From Deltaproteobacteria bacterium (GTDB taxonomy: Bacteria > Desulfobacterota > Binatia > UBA9968): a DNA stretch of 6,366 nucleotides. Positions 1-6,366 of this stretch are shown here, piece by piece. The position numbers and the translations under genes were made by a program. Numbering within the stretch: position 1 is the stretch's first letter; each line of letters begins with the position of its first letter. The stretch covers positions 1-6,366 of the forward strand of contig JACPDC010000304.1 of assembly GCA_016184235.1 (NCBI GenBank). The letters are read 5' to 3'. The notes beneath the pieces are model-generated. The model searched no databases, was not told where the DNA came from, and worked only from the letters and a program-made list of their open reading frames with translations.

Positions 1-1
1 C

Positions 2-271
2 GCGCTGCTCCTTCCGCTGGCGACGAATTTCGGACTGGAGGCCGGACTGAATCCCGTCATCTGCGGCCTGATCGTCACCATTGTGGTCGATGCCGTCATT
101 CTCTACCCGGTCCAAACCGCGACCAACCTGCTGGCATACGAGGCGGGCTACTACGATGCGACGGACGTGCGCCGGTTCGGCATCGCCATGCTGGCCCTGA
201 CAAGCGCGCTGATCCTTGCGGTCGTGCTGCCTTACTGGAGCCTGCTCGGCCTGGCGCTGACTTCCCGCTGA
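2..271 (+). CDS. SLC13/DASS-family anion:sodium symporter, C-terminal fragment (5' end outside window)
   Basis: The frame is open from the left edge and ends with TGA at 269-271, giving the last 89 residues of a membrane protein. Visible residues 18-34 form a hydrophobic helix (NPVICGLIVTIVVDAVI). The motif YPVQTATNLLAYEAGYY follows at residues 35-51, and a final membrane helix ending in PYWSLLGLAL spans about 59-86. This matches the end of SLC13/DASS carriers, where a Pro-x-x-Thr-x-x-Asn re-entrant hairpin (commonly LPVxTPPN) helps bind sodium and the anion. The last helix typically carries a Tyr-Trp close to the C terminus. Such proteins import sulfate, phosphate or di- and tricarboxylates across the inner membrane. 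The substrate cannot be told from this fragment. An ATG at 83-85 is internal to the conserved helix and is not the start. The gene converges on the VOC gene with 13 bp between stops. The family call is fairly firm. Confidence 0.75.
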   Translation, partial: ALLLPLATNFGLEAGLNPVICGLIVTIVVDAVILYPVQTATNLLAYEAGYYDATDVRRFGIAMLALTSALILAVVLPYWSLLGLALTSR

Positions 272-277
272 GATTCC

Positions 278-299
278 GGCCGCGTCACGCGGACCTTTT
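278..299 (+). terminator. Possible intrinsic terminator of the transporter gene
   Basis: A GC-rich hairpin begins 7 nt after the transporter stop codon. Stem CCGCG (280-284) pairs with CGCGG (288-292) around loop TCA. Two more G-C pairs (278-279 with 294-295) extend it past a bulged A293, and TTTT follows at 296-299. The T run lies only on the plus-strand side, so it would serve the transporter and not the VOC gene. The loop is the complement of the VOC stop codon, so the structure sits inside the end of that gene. The U tract is short, so termination may be partial. Confidence 0.4.
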
Positions 300-866
300 C
301 AGACGCCGCATCCGTTCGAGCGAAAGCTCTAACAGGCGATCGGCCTCGGCCTCGAGCTCGGGCGGAGGCCAGGGCCGCTGGTGGGTGGTGAGCCTCTTGT
401 CGTACGGTCCTGAAGGGAGCCGCTCGTGGCCCGGATAGCTGGAGCAATGGAACTCGAGATGGTTCCCGTCCGGATCATTAAAGTAAATCTCCGCGCTGCC
501 GGTTCCCGCGCGCGTCATCGGCCCGACGAAGGGGACCTGCCACTTCTTTAAATGAGCCGCCCACTTCTCCAGATCCTCCGCCGGCACGTCCAGCGCGTGG
601 TGCGGATGGGACTGGTCCCAGGCGGGCTGGCCGTGACTCTGCTCAAAGAGATCCACTTCCAACCCCGCGCACAGCCTCACTCCCACCTGAAGCGACCGGG
701 CCAGCCCTTTTTTCACCCGGTCGGGGGCGGACTCGTGATGCACTTCCCCGCCAAGCACGGCCACGTAAAAGCGCGCCGCCTGGTAGCGATCCGTTACCGG
801 AATCGTGGTGTGGTTGAGGGCCTGAATATGCAGCGGGGCATCGGGATTGAAATCGGGCGAAGCCAT
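285..866 (-). CDS. VOC-superfamily (glyoxalase/bleomycin-resistance/dioxygenase fold) protein, 193 aa
   Basis: This is a single-domain vicinal-oxygen-chelate protein, probably a cytosolic metalloenzyme. The first beta-alpha half begins near ALNHTTIPVTDRYQAARFY with candidate metal ligand H19. The second half carries the HHALDVPAEDLEKWAAHL helix segment with H89. The family hallmark IYFNDPDGNHLEFH at about 127-140 supplies E138. Together these give the His-His-Glu set seen in FosA-like and extradiol-dioxygenase-like members. A charged C-terminal tail at about 165-193, probably an amphipathic helix, lies outside the core fold. The reaction is unknown: thiol transfer, isomerisation, ring cleavage or plain binding are all possible. 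The ATG at 866-864 is chosen because AAAGGAGGT sits 5 nt upstream of it. A longer reading from TTG at 935 would begin inside the -35 box and has no ribosome site. The gene lies 69 bp downstream of uvrA on the same strand but has its own promoter. Confidence 0.85.
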   Translation of the reverse strand: MASPDFNPDAPLHIQALNHTTIPVTDRYQAARFYVAVLGGEVHHESAPDRVKKGLARSLQVGVRLCAGLEVDLFEQSHGQPAWDQSHPHHALDVPAEDLEKWAAHLKKWQVPFVGPMTRAGTGSAEIYFNDPDGNHLEFHCSSYPGHERLPSGPYDKRLTTHQRPWPPPELEAEADRLLELSLERMRRLKRSA

Positions 867-870
867 TGCG

Positions 871-879
871 ACCTCCTTT
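871..879 (-). promoter_or_regulatory. Strong Shine-Dalgarno of the VOC gene
   Basis: Read on the minus strand, this is AAAGGAGGT, a near-perfect anti-16S match. The GGAGG core ends 5 nt before the ATG at 866. It decides the start codon in favour of the 193-residue product over a TTG start 69 nt upstream. Confidence 0.85.
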
Positions 880-905
880 GAAGCCAGCCGGAATTTGACG
901 AGGAA

Positions 906-935
906 AAAATAGGCCGAGACGCGAGCCCTTGTCAA
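906..935 (-). promoter_or_regulatory. Sigma70-type promoter for the VOC gene
   Basis: On the minus strand a perfect -35 box TTGACA (935-930) is followed after 18 bp by TATTTT (911-906), a 4 of 6 match to the -10 consensus. Transcription would start near 899, giving a leader of about 33 nt that contains the Shine-Dalgarno. The -35 box begins on the base right after the uvrA stop codon. The promoter therefore fills the short intergenic gap and lets the VOC gene be expressed independently of uvrA. No operator-like repeat is visible in the leader. Confidence 0.6.
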
Positions 936-3752
936 CTAACTAGGCCGCGCGCGGCCATCCGATTTGCCGTTCAGGTACTCCCGCAGATAGCGCGCGGTGT
1001 AGGAATCCTTGCCGTCCTGCGCCACCTCCAGCGGCGCGCCCCAGGCCACGAGGTGCCCCCCCTGCTCCCCGCCCTCGGGACCTAAATCCAACAGGTAATC
1101 CGCTTCCTTGACGATCTCGAGATTGTGCTCGATGGTGATCACCGTGTTGCCCATATCGACCAGGCGGTGCAATATCTGGATGAGCTTTTCCACGTCGGAG
1201 AAGTGCAGACCTGTGGTCGGCTCATCGAGGACGTAGAGCGTCTTGCCGCGCGACTCTTTGCCCAACTCGTGGGCGAGCTTGATCCGCTGCGCCTCTCCTC
1301 CCGAGAGCGTGTTGCTCGCCTGGCCCAGGGTGATGTAGCCCATGCCGATGTCGTCGAGGATCTTAAGCGGGCGCAGGACCTTCGGAAAGGGACGGAAGAA
1401 GGCGACCCCCTCTTCCACCGTCATGCGCAGCACGTCGGCGATGCTCTTGTCATTGTAGCGGATGTTGAGCGTTTCTTCGTTGAAGCGCTCCCCGCCGCAG
1501 CCATCGCAATCGACGAAGACATCGGGGAGAAAACTCATCTCCTTGCGGATCTTTCCCTGCCCGGCGCACTCCTCGCACCTTCCTCCTTTGACGTTGAAGG
1601 AGAACCTGTTCGGCGCGTAGCCGCGCAGCCTGGCCTCCGGGGTGAGGGCAAAGATACGGCGGATCTCATCGAGAAAGCCGACGTAAGAGGCGGGTATGGA
1701 GCGGGGGGTCTTGCCGATCGGGCTCTGGTCCACCTCCACTACCCGTTCCAGCCGCTCCCACCCGGCAATCTCCTTGTGGCCTCCCGGGCGGCCGGCAAAC
1801 TGGCCAAGCTTGATCTTGAGTCCCTTGTAAAGGACCTCCTTCACCAGCGTGCTCTTTCCCGAGCCGGACACTCCCGTGACGCAGCTCCAGGCCCCCAGGG
1901 GAAAGCGGACATCGATGTTTTTAAGATTGTTCGCTCTGGCGCCCCGAATCTTAAGCCAGGGCGAGCCGTTGAAGGAGCGGCTGGGCCAGAGCCTTTCTCT
2001 GTCGGCCCTGAGAAAGGCGCCCGTAAGCGAGTTGGGATTGTCGATGATCTCCCCGGGCGTGCCCACGGCCACGACCTTGCCGCCGTGAAGCCCCGCCCCC
2101 GGTCCCAAGTCCACTATTAAATCGGCCGATCGAATCGTGCTCTCGTCGTGCTCCACGACCAGGACTGTGTTCCCTGCCTCTTCCAGGCGCCGGAGCGTGC
2201 CGAGGAGCATTCCATTGTCACGCGGATGGAGCCCGATGGTGGGCTCGTCGAGGATGTAGCAAACCCCGCGCAGGTTGGAGCCGAGCTGCGCCGCCAGCCG
2301 GATGCGCTGCGCCTCTCCGCCGGAAAGGGTGTCGGCGCGCCGATCCAACGTGAGATAGGGAAGCCCGACCTCCGAGAGAAAGCTCAGCCGCTGCTCGATT
2401 TCCCTGAGGACCTTCTCCGTTACCGCCCGGTCCCTCTCGGATCTGCCGTTCTCCCCCTGGCCGACCTCGAGGGCGCGAAAATAGTCCCGCGCGTCCTGGA
2501 TAGAGAGAGCGGTGACCTGCCAAATGGCGCGGCCATCGACCTTGACCGCCTGGGCGCGGGCGTTGAGTCTTCTGCCGTGACAGGCGGCGCAGGGAGTTTC
2601 GGTCATCAACTGAGAAAGGAATTCGCTCAGGCCGTCCTCCTCTTCCCGCACCAGTCCTCGCAGGTACGGAAGCAAGCCGCGAAACTTGGCGCGATCCCCC
2701 CCGCCCTCAAGCGCCAGCTCTCGCTGTTTTTTCGTCAGGCGGGAAAACGGCCGCTCCACGTCAATCCGGTGTTTTTCCCTGAGATCTCTCAGCAGGCGCT
2801 GGAGCGAGCGCTTGAGATCCGCCGCCCTCGCGGGCGCGGATGACAGCAGCGACGAAACCATTCGGGTCAATGGCCTGCCGGGATCGCCGACCACCAGCTC
2901 GGGGTCGAATTCCAGCTTGAATCCCATGCCGTTGCACTGCGGGCAGGCCCCCTGGCGGCTGTTAAACGAGAAGAGTCTGGGATCCGGGGACTCGTAGCCG
3001 ATGCCGCAATGGAGGCAGAAGAGGCGCTGGTTGTAGACGTGCTCTCCGGCGGGCGAGAGCAGATGGATGACGCCGTTTCCCAGGCGCAATCCCTGCTCCA
3101 CCATCGCCTCCACCGCCCGGCCTCCGGCCTTGGCCCTGCCGATCACGATGTCGATGTCATGCTCCCGGTAGCGCTCCAGCCCCTCCAGCAGCCTGGCCGC
3201 CTTGAGATCGACCAGCTCCCCGTCGATCCGCGCCTTGCGATAGCCAAGCTTCCTGGCTCCCGCGATCACTTCCTTATGAAATCCTTTCCTCCCCCTCACG
3301 ATCGGGCTCAAGACGGCGACCTCTTTTCCCCGGTGAACGCGCGAGACGCGGTCCAAAATCTGACTCTTGGTCAGCGATCGGATCTGACGGCCGCACTGCA
3401 CGCAGTGCTGTTTTCCCACCTTGGAATAGAGCAGTCTTAAGTAATGATAAATCTCCGTGACGGTGGCCACGGTCGATTTCTTGCCTCCCTGGCTCAGGCG
3501 CTGCTCGATGGCGACCGTGGGCGGGATGCCGGAAAGGAAATCCACGTTGGGACGGGCCATCACCTTGAGGAACTGGCGCGCGTAGGCGGACAGGCTGTCG
3601 ATATAGCGCCGCTGCCCCTCGGCATAGATGATGTCGAACGCCAGAGAGGATTTCCCCGACCCGCTCAAGCCCGTGATGACGACGAAGCGGTCGCGCGGGA
3701 TGTCCAACTGGATGTTTTTGAGATTGTGCTCCTTCGCCCCGACGATGGTGAT
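936..3752 (-). other. UvrA module 2 (complete C-terminal half of the fusion)
   Basis: This is a whole UvrA-length unit of about 938 residues (858-1795). Walker A GLSGSGKS at 885-892 is followed by the canonical YAEGQRRYIDSLSAYARQF block. The UvrB-binding region at about 1000-1095 keeps SPIVRGRKG (1006-1014) and the ARIDGE block. Zinc pairs are C974/C977 with C1245/C1248, C1103/C1106 with C1127/C1130, and C1583/C1586 with C1606/C1609. Signature I is the canonical LSGGEAQRIRL. Domain II has GVSGSGKS (1484-1491), the variant TPRSIPASY in place of the usual TPRSNPATY, and LSGGEAQRIKL. The tail REYLNGKSDGRARPS lacks any extra domain. By itself this module looks like a functional, more typical UvrA. 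Confidence 0.9.
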
Positions 3753-6366
3753 CGCGTTCTTTCCCTTTTCCGACCCCTTCGTCGGCGGAATCCTGGAACT
3801 TTTTTCCAACTTCGGGGTGAAGGGAGACGGCGCCTCTTTTTGTAAGTGGGGGCCGAGATAGCGGCCCGTATGGGATTTCCCGACTTGCGCTATCTCTTCG
3901 GGAGTCCCGGCGGCCACGATGAATCCTCCGCCATCGCCCCCCTCGGGTCCGAGATCGATGACGTAGTCGGCGCACTTGACGACCTCCATGTTGTGCTCGA
4001 TGACAACGACCGAGTGGCCCTGATCGACCAGCTCCTGCAGGGCGCGCAGCAGCCGCTCGACATCGTAGAAGTGAAGGCCGGTGGTGGGCTCGTCGAAAAT
4101 GAAGAGCGTGCCTGACTTTCTCGCCCGGGCGATGTGGGAGGCGAGCTTCAGCCGCTGCGACTCCCCGCCGGAAAGGGTGGTGAGCGGCTGCCCCAGCCGG
4201 ATGTAGTCCAGCCCGACGGCGCGCAGCGGCTGAAGCCCGTAGCGGATCTCGGGGGATTCCTTGAAAAACTCCGAGGCCTCGGCCACGGTCAAGTTCAATA
4301 TCTGACGGATGTTGCGGCCGCGATAAACCACCTCCAGGATCTCCTCTCGAAAGCGGCTTCCCTGGCACTCGCTGCAAGAGGTGTAGACGTCCGAGAGAAA
4401 CTGCATCTCGATCTTCTCAAATCCCTCGCCGCGGCAGGTCTCGCATCTCCCCCCTTCGACGTTAAACGAAAACGTGGAAGGGGTGTACCCTCTCAGACGG
4501 GAGAGCTCGGCCGCGGCGAACAGACGCCGAACCGCGTCAAAGACCTTCATGTAGGTCGCCGGATTGGAGCGCGGGGTCGTTCCCACCGGCGACTGATCGA
4601 CCAGTACGACCTCGGAGATCTTGTCCACACCTTCGATGCCGGCGCACTGGGCCACCGTGGCGCCGGGCGATTCCTTGAGCTTCTTCACATTGCGGTAGAT
4701 CACCTCGTCCACCAGGCTCGACTTGCCCGATCCGGAGACGCCGGTGACGCAAACGAAAAGGCCGAGCGGGATCTCCACGTCGATCTTCTGGAGATTATTG
4801 GCCGCGGCCGCGGAGATTTTCAGACTCCGCCTGGGGATCGGACGGCGCTGGCGCGAAGGAAAGGGGATGGTTTTCCGTTGCGCGAGATAGGCCGCCGTCA
4901 GCGACTCCTGGCTCTTCAGCAGCTCTCTATAGGGACCGGCGAAAACCACCTTTCCTCCCTCGGCGCCGGCCTTGGGCCCCAGGTCCACAATGAAGTCACT
5001 CTCCTTGATGATCTCCGGATCATGCTCCACCACCACGACGGTGTTGTTATTGGATCGCAGACGATGGAGGATCTCTACCAGGCGGCGGCTGTCGCGCGGG
5101 TGGAGCCCGATGGAGGGCTCGTCGAGCACATAGAGGGTATTCACCAGAGAAGAGCCGATCGCGGTCGTGAGATCGACCCGCTCCAGCTCGCCTCCGGACA
5201 GGGTCCGGGACTGGCGGTCCAGGGTGAGATATTCCAGGCCGACTCCCGCCAGATAATTAAGCCGGCGCCGGATCTCGTCGAGGATCAGGCTGGCTATCTG
5301 ATCGCTCCCGCCCGATAGCTTCAGATCCTCGAAGAAGCGCCGCGCCTCCGCCACGCTCATGCCGCTCAACGCGGCGATATTTTTCCCTTCCACCCGGTAG
5401 TAGAGGGCTTCGGGCTTGAGCCGCGTCCCCTGGCACCGGGGACACAGCAGATAGGCCCGATAGCGAGAGAGAAATACCCGGACGTGCATCCGGTAGCTCT
5501 TCCGCTCCAGCCGGCGGAACCAGCCGCGCACGCCTCTGTACTCCGCGTCGCCTTCGAGAACGAGCCTTCTCTCCTTTTCAGTGAGCTCCCTGAAAGGTTT
5601 CTTGGTCGGGATTCTGCGGCGCTCGCAGAACTCCATAAGTCTCTGGAATCTTCGCGGTTTGGTCGTCCAGGGCTTGATCGCCCCCTCGCTCAGGGATTTC
5701 GAGGGATCCGGAATCACCAGCTCCCAGTCGATGTCGATCACGCGGCCGAAGCCGCGGCAGGTCTCGCACGCGCCCAGGGGACTGTTGAACGAGAAAAGAT
5801 TGGGCACCGGGTCATGATAGGAGAGATCACAGTGCGCGCAATGGAGGTGGCTGCTGAAGGGCTCCCGGCGCCAGCCTTCGGCTGAGCTCAGGCCGAAGCC
5901 CTGCTCCGGAAAGTGGAGGTTCAGCCTCCCCTTACCGAAGTGAAAGGCCTGCTCCAGAGAATCCGCAATCCTTTTCCTTCCCGCGGCGCGATAGCTGAAA
6001 CGATCGACCACCACTTCCACGCTTCCGGCGTCCCGCGGAGGCTCCTCGGCATCCTCCAGCTCCCCTATCTCCTGACCGCGCAACAGGCGGTGAAAGCCCG
6101 CCCGCAGGAGCCCCTCCCTCACGTCGCCCCAGGAAACCGAGTCCGAAAAAGAAAGGGGAAAGGTCAAGATCAGAGACGTCCCCTCCGGTATGCCGTCGAG
6201 TTTTCTGAAGACGGACTGCGCCGTATCCCTCTCCACCACCCTGCCGCACCCTTTGCAGTACAAGGCAGCGATCTTGGAAAAGAGCAGTTTCAGGTGATCA
6301 TGCAGTTCGGTCATGGTTCCCACTGTGGAGCGGGAGGTCTTGACCGGGCGATTCTGGTCGATGGCG
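936..6366 (-). CDS. uvrA: Tandem-fused UvrA (two UvrA modules in one chain), excinuclease ABC subunit A; N terminus outside window
   Basis: UvrA is the DNA-damage-sensing ABC ATPase of nucleotide excision repair. It scans DNA in the cytosol, recognises lesions and loads UvrB. This frame is open through the right edge and ends with TAG at 938-936. It shows 1,809 residues; residue 1 below is the codon at 6323-6321, a GTG that is an internal valine. Comparison with E. coli UvrA suggests about 83 residues are missing, including the first Walker A. The chain holds two UvrA modules, each with two ABC ATPase domains, joined by a Lys/Pro/Ser-rich linker at about 826-857. Visible Walker A motifs are at 528-535, 885-892 and 1484-1491. 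Signature LSGGE is at 375-379, 717-721, 1333-1337 and 1673-1677. Walker B Asp-Glu pairs are at 401-402, 744-745, 1359-1360 and 1700-1701. H-loop histidines are 434, 777, 1392 and 1733. Twelve CxxC pairs suggest six zinc sites. Single UvrA proteins are about 940 residues; known tandem forms, such as the chlamydial one, are about 1,800. The promoter and start are not in the window. Confidence 0.96.
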   Translation of the reverse strand, partial: AIDQNRPVKTSRSTVGTMTELHDHLKLLFSKIAALYCKGCGRVVERDTAQSVFRKLDGIPEGTSLILTFPLSFSDSVSWGDVREGLLRAGFHRLLRGQEIGELEDAEEPPRDAGSVEVVVDRFSYRAAGRKRIADSLEQAFHFGKGRLNLHFPEQGFGLSSAEGWRREPFSSHLHCAHCDLSYHDPVPNLFSFNSPLGACETCRGFGRVIDIDWELVIPDPSKSLSEGAIKPWTTKPRRFQRLMEFCERRRIPTKKPFRELTEKERRLVLEGDAEYRGVRGWFRRLERKSYRMHVRVFLSRYRAYLLCPRCQGTRLKPEALYYRVEGKNIAALSGMSVAEARRFFEDLKLSGGSDQIASLILDEIRRRLNYLAGVGLEYLTLDRQSRTLSGGELERVDLTTAIGSSLVNTLYVLDEPSIGLHPRDSRRLVEILHRLRSNNNTVVVVEHDPEIIKESDFIVDLGPKAGAEGGKVVFAGPYRELLKSQESLTAAYLAQRKTIPFPSRQRRPIPRRSLKISAAAANNLQKIDVEIPLGLFVCVTGVSGSGKSSLVDEVIYRNVKKLKESPGATVAQCAGIEGVDKISEVVLVDQSPVGTTPRSNPATYMKVFDAVRRLFAAAELSRLRGYTPSTFSFNVEGGRCETCRGEGFEKIEMQFLSDVYTSCSECQGSRFREEILEVVYRGRNIRQILNLTVAEASEFFKESPEIRYGLQPLRAVGLDYIRLGQPLTTLSGGESQRLKLASHIARARKSGTLFIFDEPTTGLHFYDVERLLRALQELVDQGHSVVVIEHNMEVVKCADYVIDLGPEGGDGGGFIVAAGTPEEIAQVGKSHTGRYLGPHLQKEAPSPFTPKLEKSSRIPPTKGSEKGKNAITIVGAKEHNLKNIQLDIPRDRFVVITGLSGSGKSSLAFDIIYAEGQRRYIDSLSAYARQFLKVMARPNVDFLSGIPPTVAIEQRLSQGGKKSTVATVTEIYHYLRLLYSKVGKQHCVQCGRQIRSLTKSQILDRVSRVHRGKEVAVLSPIVRGRKGFHKEVIAGARKLGYRKARIDGELVDLKAARLLEGLERYREHDIDIVIGRAKAGGRAVEAMVEQGLRLGNGVIHLLSPAGEHVYNQRLFCLHCGIGYESPDPRLFSFNSRQGACPQCNGMGFKLEFDPELVVGDPGRPLTRMVSSLLSSAPARAADLKRSLQRLLRDLREKHRIDVERPFSRLTKKQRELALEGGGDRAKFRGLLPYLRGLVREEEDGLSEFLSQLMTETPCAACHGRRLNARAQAVKVDGRAIWQVTALSIQDARDYFRALEVGQGENGRSERDRAVTEKVLREIEQRLSFLSEVGLPYLTLDRRADTLSGGEAQRIRLAAQLGSNLRGVCYILDEPTIGLHPRDNGMLLGTLRRLEEAGNTVLVVEHDESTIRSADLIVDLGPGAGLHGGKVVAVGTPGEIIDNPNSLTGAFLRADRERLWPSRSFNGSPWLKIRGARANNLKNIDVRFPLGAWSCVTGVSGSGKSTLVKEVLYKGLKIKLGQFAGRPGGHKEIAGWERLERVVEVDQSPIGKTPRSIPASYVGFLDEIRRIFALTPEARLRGYAPNRFSFNVKGGRCEECAGQGKIRKEMSFLPDVFVDCDGCGGERFNEETLNIRYNDKSIADVLRMTVEEGVAFFRPFPKVLRPLKILDDIGMGYITLGQASNTLSGGEAQRIKLAHELGKESRGKTLYVLDEPTTGLHFSDVEKLIQILHRLVDMGNTVITIEHNLEIVKEADYLLDLGPEGGEQGGHLVAWGAPLEVAQDGKDSYTARYLREYLNGKSDGRARPS
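943..956. repeat. 14-bp perfect palindrome at the end of uvrA
   Basis: GGCCGCGCGCGGCC is a perfect 14-bp inverted repeat lying inside the last codons of uvrA (Gly-Arg-Ala-Arg-Pro). On the minus-strand transcript it could fold as a short GC hairpin. The bases right after it (TAGTTAGTTGACA) have no U tract, so a terminator role is weak. It may simply reflect GC-rich coding sequence. Confidence 0.4.
3753..3848 (-). other. Inter-module linker of the tandem UvrA
   Basis: This stretch codes for about 32 residues (826-857) rich in Lys, Ser, Pro and Glu, for example KEAPSPFTPKLEKSSRIPP. It lies between the normal end of one UvrA (SHTGRYLGPHL) and the normal beginning of the next (ITIVGAKEHNLKNI). 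It contains no convincing stop, start or ribosome site in frame. It is probably flexible and disordered, tethering two folded halves. Confidence 0.8.
3849..6366 (-). other. UvrA module 1 (N-terminal half of the fusion, partial)
   Basis: The module enters the window at AIDQ, just before the conserved RSTVGT block of ATPase domain I. Zinc pairs are C23/C26 with C294/C297 (likely one site), C162/C165 with C186/C189 (spacing 20), and C627/C630 with C650/C653 (spacing 19). Signature I reads LSGGELERVDL, where typical UvrA has LSGGExQR. The region where UvrB normally binds (about residues 40-150) lacks the usual P-I-V-R-G-R-K-G block. ATPase domain II looks ordinary, with VDQSPVGTTPRSNPATY at about 575-591 and LSGGESQR at 717-724. 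Catalytic residues in both domains are intact where visible. Confidence 0.9.

Noticed and set aside
867..935. N-terminal extension of the VOC protein from TTG at 935
   Set aside because: The TTG lies within the -35 box and has no ribosome-binding site. The ATG at 866 has a near-perfect Shine-Dalgarno and begins just before the conserved fold.
943..956. Palindrome as the uvrA terminator
   Set aside because: It lies inside the coding sequence and no T run follows it directly; the nearest T run is more than 30 nt further on.
1125..2120. Long plus-strand open frame opposite uvrA (331 codons), with a similar one at 4134-5318 (394 codons)
   Set aside because: They lie fully antisense to strongly conserved UvrA motifs. 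Their translations show no recognisable domain, and long antisense frames are expected in GC-rich coding DNA.
3274..4377. Minus-strand open frame of 367 codons in a different frame from uvrA
   Set aside because: It is an out-of-frame reading of the UvrA module junction, Arg/Ala/Gly/Pro-rich and without domains. The uvrA frame over the same bases has clear ATPase motifs.
936..6323. Taking the GTG at 6323 as the start of uvrA
   Set aside because: Fourteen more in-frame residues (AIDQNRPVKTSRST) continue to the window edge and match the conserved block before RSTVGT in UvrA. The gene is therefore cut by the window and does not start there.
936..6366. Two adjacent uvrA genes mis-joined by sequencing error
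   Set aside because: The linker at 3753-3848 is in frame, with no stop, ribosome site or plausible start before the second Walker A, and reads as ordinary flexible protein sequence.
1..6366. Mobile elements, CRISPR arrays, tRNA or rRNA genes
   Set aside because: No transposase, direct-repeat array, terminal inverted repeats or RNA-gene sequence was seen; nearly every base is accounted for by the three genes.

Overview
The window is GC-rich and fully coding. It reads as a chromosomal stretch from a free-living, Gram-negative-type bacterium. The phylum cannot be fixed from the sequence. The best lineage clue is a double-length UvrA; tandem UvrA proteins of about 1,800 residues are known, for example in Chlamydiae. 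The high GC and the neighbouring genes argue against Chlamydia itself, and a deltaproteobacterial, acidobacterial, Nitrospira-like or candidate-phylum genome would fit. That placement is inference.

Layout from left to right: (1) positions 2-271, plus strand, are the C-terminal end of an SLC13/DASS-type anion:sodium symporter whose start lies off the left edge. (2) Positions 285-866, minus strand, are a small VOC/glyoxalase-fold protein, convergent with the transporter and separated from it by 13 bp. A short GC hairpin followed by TTTT overlaps the VOC stop codon and could terminate the transporter transcript. (3) The 69-bp gap at 867-935 holds a good sigma70-type promoter and a strong Shine-Dalgarno for the VOC gene. 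(4) Positions 936-6366, minus strand, are one uninterrupted reading frame encoding two complete-looking UvrA modules fused head to tail. The first about 83 residues, including the first Walker A, lie off the right edge. The full protein would be about 1,890 residues.

The tandem UvrA is the main content. UvrA normally works as a homodimer that finds bulky DNA lesions and loads UvrB for nucleotide excision repair. Here the two halves are covalently joined but not identical. The C-terminal module keeps the canonical UvrB-binding motif and canonical signature I. The N-terminal module has a divergent UvrB-binding region and an altered signature I. All three Walker A motifs in view and all four signature, Walker B and H-loop sets are present, as are twelve CxxC pairs, enough for six zinc sites. 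This suggests a single-chain pseudo-dimer with division of labour. The VOC gene follows uvrA on the same strand but has its own promoter, so a shared repair function is not implied.
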